Shown piece by piece: positions 42,541 through 53,987 of a DNA stretch of 64,000 nucleotides. Both the position numbers and the translations under genes were made by a program. The number at the start of each line of letters is the position of its first letter. The first letter of the stretch is position 1. Source of the DNA: Rotaria sp. Silwood1 (lineage: Eukaryota; Rotifera; Eurotatoria; Philodinida; Philodinidae); assembly GCA_905250075.1 (NCBI GenBank), contig CAJNOP010000002.1, forward strand, positions 7,615,565 to 7,679,564, given 5' to 3'. The notes under the pieces were generated by a model. The model did no database searches. It was not told the DNA's origin and saw nothing but the letters and a program-made list of their open reading frames with translations.

Positions 42541-44299
42541 TTCTATGTGTCAATTATTTTTTAACAATTACTTATATACACTCTTGCTCTAATTTGCCCG
42601 GTGCCGTCAACAAGACGAAAGAACTATCTGTTTTTATATAATCTGAATTAAGAATAAATGAGTCAACGACTGACTGAACGAATGACTGACGCTATTTTTC
42701 CATTCATTTACTTGACAATTCTAATGCATGCTTTTCTTTATTCATAGAACAGTACATATGGTGATCTAGTTTCAATGTTGATCATGTATGGCAGATGAAC
42801 ATCAGAAAATAAAAGAAAAATTTGTTTTTTAGATATTGACTATCTATTCCTAGTTACAATATGACTTCTTTCTCATATCAATTGTATAGATTTTTCTTCA
42901 ATGTCATGCATATTTACTTGTAATGCTAGAAAAAAATCAAATAACTTGTCTTTCAAATAAAGCGATTTATAAAAAAGAATTACACAATTCAAAATAATAT
43001 TTTTTTCTGAAAAAAACAAACGAAAGAATGATTAGTTCTCGTGTCGTCGAAAACTTAATTGATTTTATTGCTTCTTAAAAAAGAAAAGAATATAAACAGG
43101 TAGAACATTATTATAATAATATCAATACATTGATCAATTGAAATTAGAAAAAAGGGTGTATCTTTTAATTAGTTGAAATCACGTGTGCCAAAAAGTGATC
43201 AAAACTGCTCAAGTGCTTTGTTACTCTCGTAATCCAAGGTTTTTGAAAAGACAATGCTTCAAAGAACGAGATACTGAAGTGAATGCTATGATTTAATATC
43301 TCTAGAACAATCAGAATTTCGTCTAAAATATCTGATACTCACTCGAGGTCTATAGATATAATAAGAAGGAATAACTCTAACCAGTCAGTTTACTGAGGCT
43401 TTACGCACGTTAAAAGACCATTAGTAAATATAACAATGAATGAAGAAATAGTGGAATTGATTAAAGGATGATTCAAATGCTTAAGATTTATATAGACTGA
43501 GGCAGCACTATAAAAAGATAGATATTAAGTAACAAACTCTCGTTATCCGTTTATTCCCATTACATAAATCATTTCTATTCATAAACTCTGGCGAGAATTT
43601 GTGAACCGTTACAAATTGACATAACCTTATACTGTTATCTGTGTTTATAAACTTTTTTTGGACAACTGAACGAAATAAACTCTCAAGCAATGGATTTATT
43701 ATTCTACATCTATATTTTAGAGTGAAGCTATCTTTATAATCTATAATTGAGTAAAGATTATGATCAACAGTTATATACCAGTAGCAAAATTATGATAACT
43801 AAAATTCAAACAAAATATGTTTTGCCAGCTACTTCGTCAACGTTTTTTTTTCTACATGTTATTTCCGATTTTCCGTACTGTCCTAAAAGTCGAGAACAAA
43901 TATCGCAAGAAAAGTTCTGCATAGTTCTTCACTTGGTATATTGATGTCTTTGTGTATCCACACACACAATCTTGGTACATATTTAGTCTGTAGTATTATG
44001 AAAATAAATGTGAAGAAAATTTTGCAAGTAAAGTAAATAGCATAAAAAATATAACTAATCTTACTGATGTGGATGACTCATTTAGGCGAAAAATTTTGTA
44101 CTTCACATTCTTTTTTTTCATTCGTGTCTAACTCATTGATGCATTGTGGATATCAAACATAACAACAGGTTACTGTTTGGTGATATTAAAGAACAGAAAA
44201 ATAATTGCGATCCCGTTGAGCAATTAAGTTACATTCATGTATTCGAAAAATATACTGTAGTCATTTATTATTCTTGTGAGGGAGCGAAGGATATCAAAG
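42541..44299. other. Non-coding stretch
   Basis: Separates the F-box-family pseudogene from the DUF4139 gene. No exon chain, tandem array or inverted repeat of note is seen. Confidence 0.5.
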
Positions 44300-46209
44300 A
44301 TGAGCACAAAACCTACTCCACTAACTACATTCAACATAAACAACACAAAAACAGCTAACCTTCGTTTTAATATCGATCAGCAATGTCCAATACAACATGT
44401 TATTGTTTATAATGACCGTGCTGAAGTTACACGTCAACTACGGCATCATTTCAATGTTGAAGGTACTTATGATCTAGTATTCGAAGGTTTTTCTCCATTT
44501 GTTGATCATACATCACTACATGTTAGTGGAGGAACAGGCAAAACATGTACTATTCTTGAAGTTTCATATCAAACATGTTATGAAAATATAGTATCACAAG
44601 CTGATTTAACACGATTAGATCAACTATATAGTGAACTTGAGAAGATTGAAGCTGTTTTTGCTGTCCATCAACGAGAAATCACACGTCTTGATAAACAACG
44701 TGCATGGCTTGAAGGACGAGCGTCGAAACTCATGAATCAAGACACACAACTCAATGCTAATGACCTTGATGCATTACATGAATTTATGGATTTTTATCAT
44801 AAAGCTCTAGTAAAATTAGATGATCGAAAAACAAACGAGGAAGATGAAATCAAAAAATTAAAACAACAACGAGATGATTTACGTATAAAAATAGCTGAAT
44901 ATGGTGTTGATGATCAATCAAATCGTCGAAACGAACGTCGGGAAGTGACCATAACAGTGCATATAGGTTGTACTAATATTGATGTTAATTTAGAGATATC
45001 CTATTTGATAAGTAATTGCTCATGGAGTGTTAGTTATGATGTTCGTGTCAATACTACAGATACATCAAAACAAGCGACTCAATTAACTTATTATGGTGTC
45101 GTCGTGAGTATCTGAAAAGAAATTATTTGCATGAAAATACATTTTATATGATATGTTTTAGATGAACAAAAGTCAAGAAAATTGGTCGGACGTACAATTA
45201 TCATTGTCGACAGCAACTCCATCTCTTGGAGGAATACCACCAAAATTACCTACACTAAAAATTGACTATTATCAACCTTATGAGAAGTATCATGAATTGT
45301 GTGAAGTAAAAGATAAGAAAGACAATACTTATGGAGCCTCCTCGCAGCTTTTTTCATTCATTTCATCAAGTCGACAATCGAGAAAATCTGAAGGATTTGT
45401 TACTTCACGAGAACGATCATCTTTCAATTCCAATCAAATCGTTGTAGAAGATGAACCCGAAGCAATAAATATAATTAACGTTTTGTCGACTACAGCTGAA
45501 GCGAATATGTTAGGTGTTAATTTTGTCATTCCTCGAAGATCAACTATTGATGCTGATGTAAGTTTTATTTCGTTTTTAAATTCTTTCTATTTATAAACAT
45601 CAATCTCTCGTATAGGGTAAGCCACACAAAGTAACAATAGGTGTTCTTGATCTTACTTCAACATTTATCTATACAGTTGTACCAAAACTATCCATTCATG
45701 CATATCTCAGAGCATCAACAGTAAATACATCGAACAAATTACTTCTAGCTGGACCAGTATCAGTTTTTATGGATAACAATTTTATTAGACATAGTTCAAT
45801 TGATAATGTTTGTTTGGGAGATAAATTTGAACTTTCATTAGGTACTGACACAAGTATTAAAGTTGAATATAAACCTGTGAAGAAAATTACTGAAACACAA
45901 GGTCTTATTTCAAAAACATATTATGAAAATATTCGTCGTGAAACACATCTTATCAATACAAAACCAATTGAAGTTATTGTTTATGTTTATGAACAAGTAC
46001 CACTTTCATTAGATGAAAAAATTAAAGTGAAATTACTTGTACCTGATTTACGAATAAAAGAACAAAATTCAAATTATATTGTAACAATGAATGGTTCAAA
46101 TAATCTCGAATGGAAATGTGTATTACAACCTAGAACTGAATGTCGATTACCACTTGAATATACATTAGAATGGCCAAAAGACAAATGTATTGAATTCAAA
46201 GAAGAATGA
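44300..46209 (+). CDS. DUF4140/DUF4139 domain protein (F37C4.5-like)
   Basis: Exons 44300-45103, 45162-45557 and 45616-46209, all in phase 0, give 597 aa. The N-terminal DUF4140 part shows PIQHVIVYNDRAEVTRQL and YDLVFEGFSPFVDHTSLHVS. Residues about 95-205 form a heptad-like coiled coil (LDQLYSELEKIEAVF, then EEDEIKKLKQQRDDLRIKI). The DUF4139 part follows with ISYLISNCSWSVSYDVRV, LTYYGVVMNKSQENWSDVQL and, in exon 3, TKPIEVIVYVYEQVPLS to the end. This layout and length are normal for the family, which is widespread in animals, fungi and bacteria; biochemical function is not established. The start Met (MSTKPTPL) is the first true ATG in this frame. The linker before exon 3 (about 315-375) is Ser-rich and likely disordered. 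No signal peptide or membrane helix. Confidence 0.9.
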
Positions 46210-47927
46210 TAATAATTACGTATGGATCGATGATTTTTTACGATATTATATTCGCTTTCTTTTTCCAAGCTTATTATTTTTAATTCATATTTTTTTTTTC
46301 TGAATAACTGATAAAACACTTTTTACAAGAGTAAAAAAAACGATTAGTGTGTTTGCTCTTCTTATGGTACGAATTTTCATGTTCATTGGTTTAGACTTGT
46401 TGAAAGTACATATTTAATTCCTTTTTTTCCATATATATATATCTTATATTATGAATTCGTGTTATTAAAAAAAAAACAGCATATTTATATTATTATAATC
46501 AACTACAATATAACCGTTTATTTTGAATAAATAGTTCTTTTATATTGATCTTCATATTTTGTTGAAAACCTTTAAGATTACCTTTTTTTTCGATAGTCAG
46601 TGTTGACTATTTCGAATCGGTACATTTCAATCCAATTAAGTATTTCTTTGTTAATATAATTAATAGGAAAGTATTTCTCAAACGAATATTTACACATTCG
46701 TTGTAGTTGTTGTCAAAAAAAGATTATGATTTAAGCAATACAATTTATGTCATTTAGATCATCTTAATAGACAGAAATCTCTGTCCTAGGAAATCTCAGT
46801 CATCATAAATGTTGAAGATCTGAAAATTTTTGTGCATAGGGTTCAATAAAGCTAGAACAGTTTTGACATTTTATTTAGATTTGGTCTCGAATGACCAAAA
46901 TTCTAAAGCTTTCAATTTTTCGTACTATTACCATAATCTTTGAGAAAGATATCCTTTAAACTACAAATGTGTTTATACGTCAGAAACGATAATGATGTTT
47001 TTGTATCTGAAAAGATCATGATAAAGATCTTCGATTCATCTATGTCTAGCGTAAATCAAGCAAAACAAGCCAAATTCTTCTTATTCATTTACATTGAGTT
47101 CGACTAGACTAACAAAACATCTTTCATGTGGCAACAGGCGAATAGTAATCGAGAATTAAAGATAGCACATTGAGAACAGATCTTTGACGAATGCCAAACA
47201 CAGCATCTGTTCAAAATTTTTCGTATAGTCCAGTTTTGCAGATTGATAAAGAACTATCTCAATCCAAACTATAAGAAAATATTTTTTGTACATTTATTAC
47301 ACTCTAAATACCGAGATTCGGAAGTAGTGCTTTTTTTAAAATACTGCCTCACGTAAAGAGTAACCGTTCGAAAAATCTATATAAAGTTTGATTGTTTTGG
47401 AGTTCTAGCTTACTGTAATCAGTAAAGAACTAAATTCTGTGTAACACTAGAAAACCAAACCTATCCCAAAACTTTATTCAGAGACGTTATAATTGATAGA
47501 AAAAAAGCCTCTTTTACTTAGTTCAAATAAATTTTTTTATTTATTTACATATTTCCTCATAGTTAACTAACTGTAAGGCAATAATAAATTCTGAGGATAT
47601 ATGTAGTGAGAACATCAAACTGTAGTTCTTATGAACTCAGGCGACATATGTGCTATCCCTCATAATTCTGTGTACCTAAACAATCGAAGCAGGTTTGTGT
47701 TCCTGAGTTAAATTTTTGACAACGTATCTACACATAAGTTTTCAGTTCTCTACCATCTATAATGTCTGAGATTCTTTATGACAAAGACTTTTGTTCACTA
47801 TTATATCTATGATGTTTGAAAGTTATTATAGGAGAATGAGGAACTTTTAGAGTTCAATACTTATGCTAATCATCGGTAACAGATGTAATTTGACTCAAAT
47901 AGTTCTGATTTAATCGGCTGAGTACAT
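46210..47927. other. Non-coding stretch
   Basis: AT-rich; no exon chain on either strand. In particular no continuation of the WDFY3-like exons is found here on the minus strand, although a complete WDFY3 gene would need many more exons in this direction. Confidence 0.55.
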
Positions 47928-48250
47928 ACTAAAGGGTGATCAGAAAGTTTCGATCCCTCTCAGTAAATCGATGATATCTACAATAAACTTCTATGAAGTT
48001 ATTGATCAAATTATGTCATTTTGTAGAGAAAGGTTAGAGCTATATTCTGAAAAGAAGATAATTCAAAATACATAAATTCATAACAATGTTATGGTCATTT
48101 TACTAATCTTGAGTGAAAATTTTTAAGAGACATGTTTTTCAAAAACAAAAATTGCTTTTAACACTCTAAGTGACATATTGTTTTCTAGATATTTTTATAT
48201 TGTTCGATAGAGTTCGACAAATTCTACGAGAATATGAATATTTTAAAAAA
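47928..48250 (+). repeat. Inverted-repeat copy, left (transposon end)
   Basis: Begins ACTAAAGGGTGATCAGAAAG and continues with TTTCGATCCCTCTCAG, ATCGATGATATCTACAATAA, CTTCTATGAAGTTATT and GAGAAAGGTTAGAGCTATAT. The same sequence, reverse-complemented and nearly identical for the first 200 nt, ends at 52184. Similarity resumes after a diverged patch in GATAGAGTTCGA. Non-coding; the sharp shared terminus marks the end of a transposable element. Confidence 0.85.
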
Positions 48251-48457
48251 ATCTGATCTTATTTTCAATATAAAACCTGAAGGAAACCAGAAAGACTAAT
48301 AAAAATTTCATGTATCAAATATTCCCAAGAGTAAACTGAGCTTTGAATAGCTTCAGCTGGTTGAGTGTTTCACCTGCTCATGTAACTCTGAAGTGTTATT
48401 TTCAGCTGCAGCTTATCACGCTGCATCTCGAAACATCTATTTTTCTTAAAAAATCTA

Positions 48458-50674
48458 TTAAACCAAAACATTAATATATTTACTAGCATTTTTTTGATTA
48501 TGTGATAAAAGTAAAGCTAATGCTTCCATAACCATAAAACCTAATTCTTTTTCTTCTTGATTCATATTATCACCTTTATCTAAATAGAAAATATTTAATT
48601 ACGAGATAAAATAAAATATTCTCATTTGTTACCATTTGTATCGTGTACTGATTTTTTAAGTAATGTTGTAAAATGATGTAAACGTGTGATCAGTACTTCA
48701 ATAAAACCCAATTCACGAAGAGCATCTTTTAATATATTATTAAATTTAAGTATATGGATTAAATATTTGACACAATTTTTATGACTTTGTATAGAACTAA
48801 AGAAAAAAACATCAGTAGAGAAATGTCCTTGAATTAAAACCTTACAAAATCTATTCGTTCGTAAAAAATATTATCAAAGGTATTTAACAAAAAAAAAGAA
48901 TATTTCAACCGTAGGATTTTAGATATATAAACTTCAACATGCTTATTTGATTTAAGCATAATAGATAAATTAACAAGTTCTCTATATGGAATATATTTAA
49001 GTTGAAATACAATAAATTCCAAAAGATCATTAATTTTTATTTGAACATCATTTGATTTATTATAAAAAATTTCAGTAAGTGGTGAAAGATTTTCACCACA
49101 AAGAAAATAATTTGCATTGTCGGTTAATATAATACTACTGATTGTATCAAATACAATATTAACAAGAAATGGATGAGTTGACTAAGAAAACAAAAAAAAA
49201 AGAAACAGATAATAATAAATCAATGAACTTATGACAAACCTGTTGAAAAATAGATTGAAGAATTGTAAATGCAGAAAGATTACGAACAATAAAACCTAAT
49301 TTAATGAAATAAATTAATTTTTTAAGGTTAGAAGAAGGTTTTTTTTTCTACCGGTGTTTTTCGATTGTGGCATAACAAAATTTGGAATATCAAAAATTGT
49401 TTCAGGTCTAGCAGGTAATTTAAGTTCATGATAACCTACATAAGTAAAATCACCGAGTAATGTAATAAAACGTGCAAATAATTTTTCAGATTCATCATTA
49501 ATCCATTCATTTTCCAGTCTATTGAAAGAAAACAAAAATTCAATTTCGTTTTTTATTAATCAATCTTTTTAAGAAAAAAAAAAGAACTCTTTTAGATATT
49601 CTATTGTGATTAGGATTTTTCCGCTAAATATGATAGTCAAGTCCGAAAAAAAGCTTTACTAATAATATTATAAACAACGAGAAATAAGTTCAATTTGATT
49701 GATTGACATATTTACCTCAAAATAATATCTTTCATATGAACATAACAATGTGCAAGACGAAAATCATTCATAAGACTAGGTGATAATGATGCTGATTCGA
49801 TTAATAAACATATTAATGTTTCATAAATATGTGCCATATCTACTAATGATAGATCACATGTTCCTTGACGTAAATTATTCACACATTGAAATATACATCG
49901 AGCATCTATTCAATACAAAACAAGATTTGTGGGGTTTTTTGTTTTGATTATTCGAAAAAGAATTTCATTTAATATGAATGCATTGAATAGCTGATGGTAA
50001 TGTATGTTTTTCAATTAGACTAAGCATATCAGATGCTTATTTTCTCCATGGTTGATTTCGTTCAGGACAATTACTTGATATTGCATTGAATAATAATAAA
50101 AGATCATCACAACACGAGTCAATTTTTCAACACATGAATTAGACATTGCAATACGCGATAAAAGCTAAATAATAATAGAAATATATAAAATATCTTTGTT
50201 CTTTTTATACATCTTACTTGAAAAAAATATTTGTTGAAAGAATATACGTTTTTCTTTAAGTGATATAATATCATTATTTGAATGATTTGTTTGTTGAAAT
50301 TTCCGGTAAATCAAAAAATAAATATAAATATTTAGCAGACGTACTTGATAAATGATGCTTGAGCAAATTTATTCATAATTAAATTAGGTCCTGTTAATAA
50401 TAATTTAATTGAACGAAGTAATGTCCATCCTGATAAAGAATTCATATCATCATTGATTTTCAGATATTCAATAACAACTTGACTTGCTGCACTTGGATTA
50501 AATTTCTTTATCAACACATAGATGTATTTCATAGACAAGTAATTTAGCCAATGTCAATGTATATTCAGATAATTCAGGAAAATATTCTTCCCATTCATTA
50601 TTTGAAAGTACACTAAGAACTTTAATAATCATTGGTAATGTTGAATAACGACGATCATTTTTATCTTGTTGTGT
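48458..50674 (-). pseudogene. WDFY3: 5' fragment of a WDFY3 (ALFY)-like BEACH-family gene, decayed
   Basis: Minus-strand exon blocks follow the N-terminal armadillo-like region of WDFY3 in order: RRYSTLPMIIKVL, AASQVVIEYLKIN, GWTLLRSIKLLL, KYLYLFFDLPE, NAISSNCPERNQPWRK, LSLVDMAHIYETLICLLIES, FDIPNFVMPQ, VRNLSAFTILQSIF, LLEFIVFQLKYIPYRELVNL, DALRELGFIEVLI and ELGFMVMEALALLLSHN. WDFY3 is a scaffold for selective autophagy of aggregates. The upstream half is broken: frameshifts near 50505, 50340, 50315, 50240 and 50140, an in-frame TAA at 50039-50037 directly after PWRK, and no GT donor at the end of that exon (about 49975). Blocks from 49911 to 48458 still splice mostly cleanly. The sequence stops after ASKYINVL at 48458, and the rest (the PH-BEACH, WD40 and FYVE parts of a roughly 3,500-aa protein) is absent. 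The 5' start is also missing. Confidence 0.85.
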
Positions 50675-51189
50675 CTATTGAATTTGTTGGATGTTGATAT
50701 TCGTAAAAAACTTTTAACCTAAATTATAAGTCAAATGACTAATGATGTTACAAAAATTCTTCTTCTTCTTTTTTATTTTTTTTCTTTTTCAAAAACAAAA
50801 TGAAAAAAATTAATTTCACGATGAGGGTTTATCCATTTTACATTTACGATCATTGGGTGAGGGTGTACTCATTGTACGTTTACGATCACGATCATATCTA
50901 AAAAATAGAACAAATGAATTACAGCTCAAGCAAATGAGCTAATTTTTTTTGTCAAGGATAGAAGCATATTCAAGGTTTATATCTATAAAAACATGCCTAG
51001 ATAGAGCCTTTGTTACGTATCATTATTGACCTCAACAAAAAATTCTACTTTTTCACAGATAGGAAAAAGAAACCATATACTTAGCAAAGGGTCTCTCTAG
51101 ACATTTCTTTATGGATACAAAACTTAAACAAGCCTCTGCCATTGATAAAAAACCAGCTCATTCGCTTGAGCTGTAGTAAACATATTCAA
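50675..51189. other. Non-coding stretch with one exon-like block
   Basis: Mostly AT-rich. On the minus strand 50897-50816 has a good acceptor and reads YDRDRKRTMSTPSPNDRKCK before MDKPSS and a TGA, with codon use like real exons; it could be a last exon of an otherwise missing gene. Nothing upstream of it completes a gene before the telomere-type array. Confidence 0.35.
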
Positions 51190-51280
51190 GGGGTGTGGGT
51201 GTGGGTGTGGGTGTGGGTGTGGGGTGTGGGTGTTGGTGTGGGTGTGGGTGTGGGTGTGGGTGTGGGTGTGGGTGTGGGTG
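51190..51280 (+). repeat. Telomere-type TGTGGG array running into a gap
   Basis: About fifteen tandem TGTGGG units with three irregular ones (GTGGGG, TGTTGG). TGTGGG has been reported as the telomeric repeat of bdelloid rotifers. The G-rich strand reads toward the gap, the orientation expected if the sequence to the left were a chromosome's right end. It may equally be an interstitial array or a plain microsatellite that broke the assembly. Confidence 0.85.
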
Positions 51281-51380
51281 NNNNNNNNNNNNNNNNNNNN
51301 NNNNNNNNNNNNNNNNNNNNNNNNNNNNNNNNNNNNNNNNNNNNNNNNNNNNNNNNNNNNNNNNNNNNNNNNNNNNNNNN
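51281..51380. other. Assembly gap (100 N)
   Basis: Exactly 100 N residues adjoining the hexamer array, so true length and even adjacency of the two sides are uncertain. Confidence 0.97.
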
Positions 51381-51624
51381 CCGGTATCTCTTCGATGCGA
51401 CATATATACGACATGCTCTGTGCAAAAAACATGATTTACCAAAATTCTTTGCTTAATATTATTCAAAATACCACTCAGGAGACAATTAATTGCTTACGAG
51501 TTCTTTATGCCGCCGCAAAAAGAATAGAATAATTGAACTTCCACTATTCAATAATTAAATAATTGAATAGTTGAGGTAGATTTTCAATAATTAAATTCAA
51601 CTTTCAAGTTTGACACTACTGTTA

Positions 51625-51716
51625 CCTCCTATATCTCCTATATCTCCTATACCTCCTATACCTCCTATATCTCCTATACCTCCTATACCTCCTATATCTC
51701 CTATATCTCCTATACC
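51625..51716 (+). repeat. Minisatellite, 9-bp unit CTCCTATAY
   Basis: Around ten tandem units, mixing CTCCTATAT and CTCCTATAC in irregular order, ending in a CTATCTATCTCTATA tail. No coding sense. It lies 245 nt to the right of the gap. Confidence 0.85.
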
Positions 51717-51841
51717 TATCTATCTCTATACATCTTACCCTAGGACATAATCGAGTTTCCGGGGATACTCTCCGAAGACATGTAATCGATCTGCGTGGTT
51801 TCTTCCCAGTTTTACATTGAAAACAGAATTCGAATGATTCT

Positions 51842-52184
51842 TGATATTTATATCCTTGTAGAGCTTATCGAACTCTATCGAATCATATAAAAGTATCTAC
51901 TAAAAACATGTAGAATATAATATTTCGCTCGACTTTAAGGACTCAAACATTCGAGACTTTTTTTTAATTTTTCAAAAAATGTAACGTAAAAATTTTCACT
52001 TAAGATTAGTAAAATGACCATGACATTGTTATGAATTTATGTATTTTGAACTATCTTTTTTTCAGAATATAGCTCTAACCTTTCTCTACAAAATGACATA
52101 ATTTGATTAATAACTTCATAGAAGTTTATTGTAGATATCATCGATTTGCTGAGAGGGATCGAAACTTTCTGATCACCCTTTAGT
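51842..52184 (-). repeat. Inverted-repeat copy, right (transposon end)
   Basis: Reverse complement of the copy starting at 47928; its outer end is CTGATCACCCTTTAGT at 52169-52184. The two copies bracket about 4.25 kb holding the WDFY3 pseudogene, the hexamer array, the gap and the minisatellite. Because a gap lies between, the arrangement may partly be a scaffolding effect. Confidence 0.85.
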
Positions 52185-53059
52185 TCAATATTACTTTTAT
52201 TTTCTTTCGAATTTACATTTTAATTGATAAATATAATATATTTTAAAAAATGTGACAATGTTTTTAAATACTTCTACTAAAGAATGATTTAGAATTTCAT
52301 ATTAATAACTTTGTCTCCATAATAAAATAAGAATCGTGTTGACTTTTATATATAATAACTCACTTGAACATCGTGTCCTAAAAATATACACATTCCAATA
52401 TCAATAGAAAGACTTTTTTCTTTCGAGGCAATATAAAAGGATTTTTCTATCAATAATTATATATTTTCCATATATTAATTTCATGTTAATTAATATTAAT
52501 TTCTTTTAGTTTTGAATAATTACAATTTCATTAAAACAGAAGTCATCATTCAATATTTGTTTTGTATATCAATCAATTTTTCTTTCAAATATGGCAATCA
52601 ATTTATAGATTGTCTTTGTTTAGTCATATTTTATTATTAAAAATGATGACTATGTAGTACAAATATCGAGAGATATTATTAAAACATATCATGTTTGCTT
52701 CGTTTGCTACATTTGCAATCTTCATGTACATACGCATCATCTTGTTATCATCAAGTTTTCACATATAATGTCTGTCTATTTGTCAGCATTGGTAATGCTT
52801 TTTCATTCTTTTTTTTTTCAATATTCTAATTATACAAAAAAAGAACACATGAAGTAGTTATATGTTTCGTTCTCTCTTCTTCTTTTTTCTCTATCTTTCT
52901 CTAATTTGATTCCTTTTTTACAAGTACTTCACCTTTACAACCGCTAGTATCACTACTATTTGGGTATGGTTGAGTGATCTTGCATTGATTGATATGTATG
53001 CATATTTTAGGAATTGCCTTCGAAATTCGATTTACGTATGTTTATATTGAAGCATCATC

Positions 53060-53094
<35 letters not shown>

Positions 53095-53472
53095 TTTCGT
53101 CATGTTTTTAGAGGTCTTTACTGTCCTATTCTCTATGCCTTTTTCTTTTTTCGTACTCTTATACGCTCTGTCTATCTATTTGATAGAACATGCACTGAAT
53201 GTCTTTTTTTTCTTACGAAAGATATTTAGTTATAAGTTGTTTTCTTTTTTTTCCTAGTGATCAACAAAAAACAACATAGATGGAAAAGAGAGAAAGAGAG
53301 AGTAAAAGAAAGTATGCATGTTGAATTTTGCATACGAAAAAGATATTGTATATCATGCGAACAGGCAATAAGTGCCAATGATATAGAATAGAATAAAGAA
53401 TTCTCAAATTTTCTTTTTCTCATTCTAGTTTAAGTCTTTCTTACTTAAACTTTTCGTGTGTATATTACCATT
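52185..53472. other. Intergenic, with CAT microsatellite
   Basis: AT-rich, with a (CAT)n tract at about 53051-53090. Presumptive promoter and 5' untranslated region of the gene starting at 53473; no element can be assigned. Confidence 0.5.
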
Positions 53473-53987
53473 ATGTCCGTCCCACCCTCACGGCCTCATC
53501 CTCCTCGCCAATATCCATCGTAAGTTTATATCTAATAGTGAATAATAAAAAAAAAGAAAGAAACAATTCTGTAATTGAAAATACTTCTATTTAGAATCAG
53601 ACCTACATTCATTCCTAAAGCGCCATTAGCTAGTCATGTTGATGCCGGACTAGGTGCGGGTGCCGCAGCTGGTGGCCTTGCTGGTTTAATCGGTGGTCTG
53701 AGTGCACCGTTACTTTGCTTTGGATGTCTATCAGCAATAGCGCTTCTTGGACTCTTTGCCACTATGATAGGTGCAGCAGCCTATATGAGTATGTCAATAT
53801 TGTTTCACTACATTTTAATTCTGATTTATTTTCTTTCAATTTAGACTCAATTCAACGTCAAATTCGTCAAAATGCTCAAGGTGCTGGAACAATGATTGAA
53901 CTTAATCTTTTAGTTCTTTTGTGTGCACTTCTCTGTTCGATGTATGTATGGGAAAAAAATCGACGAGGTGGTGCTCTTAGTTATTGA
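53473..53987 (+). CDS. Small two-pass Gly/Ala-rich membrane protein, paralogue 1
   Basis: Exons 53473-53519, 53595-53788 and 53845-53987 (junction phases 2 and 1) encode 127 aa. A proline-rich N-terminus (MSVPPSRPHPPRQYPS) leads to a glycine/alanine-rich hydrophobic span (GLGAGAAAGGLAGLIGGL, then LLCFGCLSAIALLGLFATM). Exon 3 has a second hydrophobic helix, NLLVLLCALLCSMYVW, and ends in a basic tail EKNRRGGALSY. No signal peptide consensus; topology could be two membrane passes with both ends cytosolic. Exon 2 is distinctly GC-richer than the surrounding DNA. A related gene with the same exon number and phases starts 1.2 kb downstream, so this is a tandem duplicate family. No family is recognised. 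Confidence 0.7.

Noticed and set aside
51124..51532. Several long frames of Val-Trp, Gly-Val, Thr-His or Pro-Thr repeats
   Set aside because: Artefacts of translating the TGTGGG hexamer array and the N gap.
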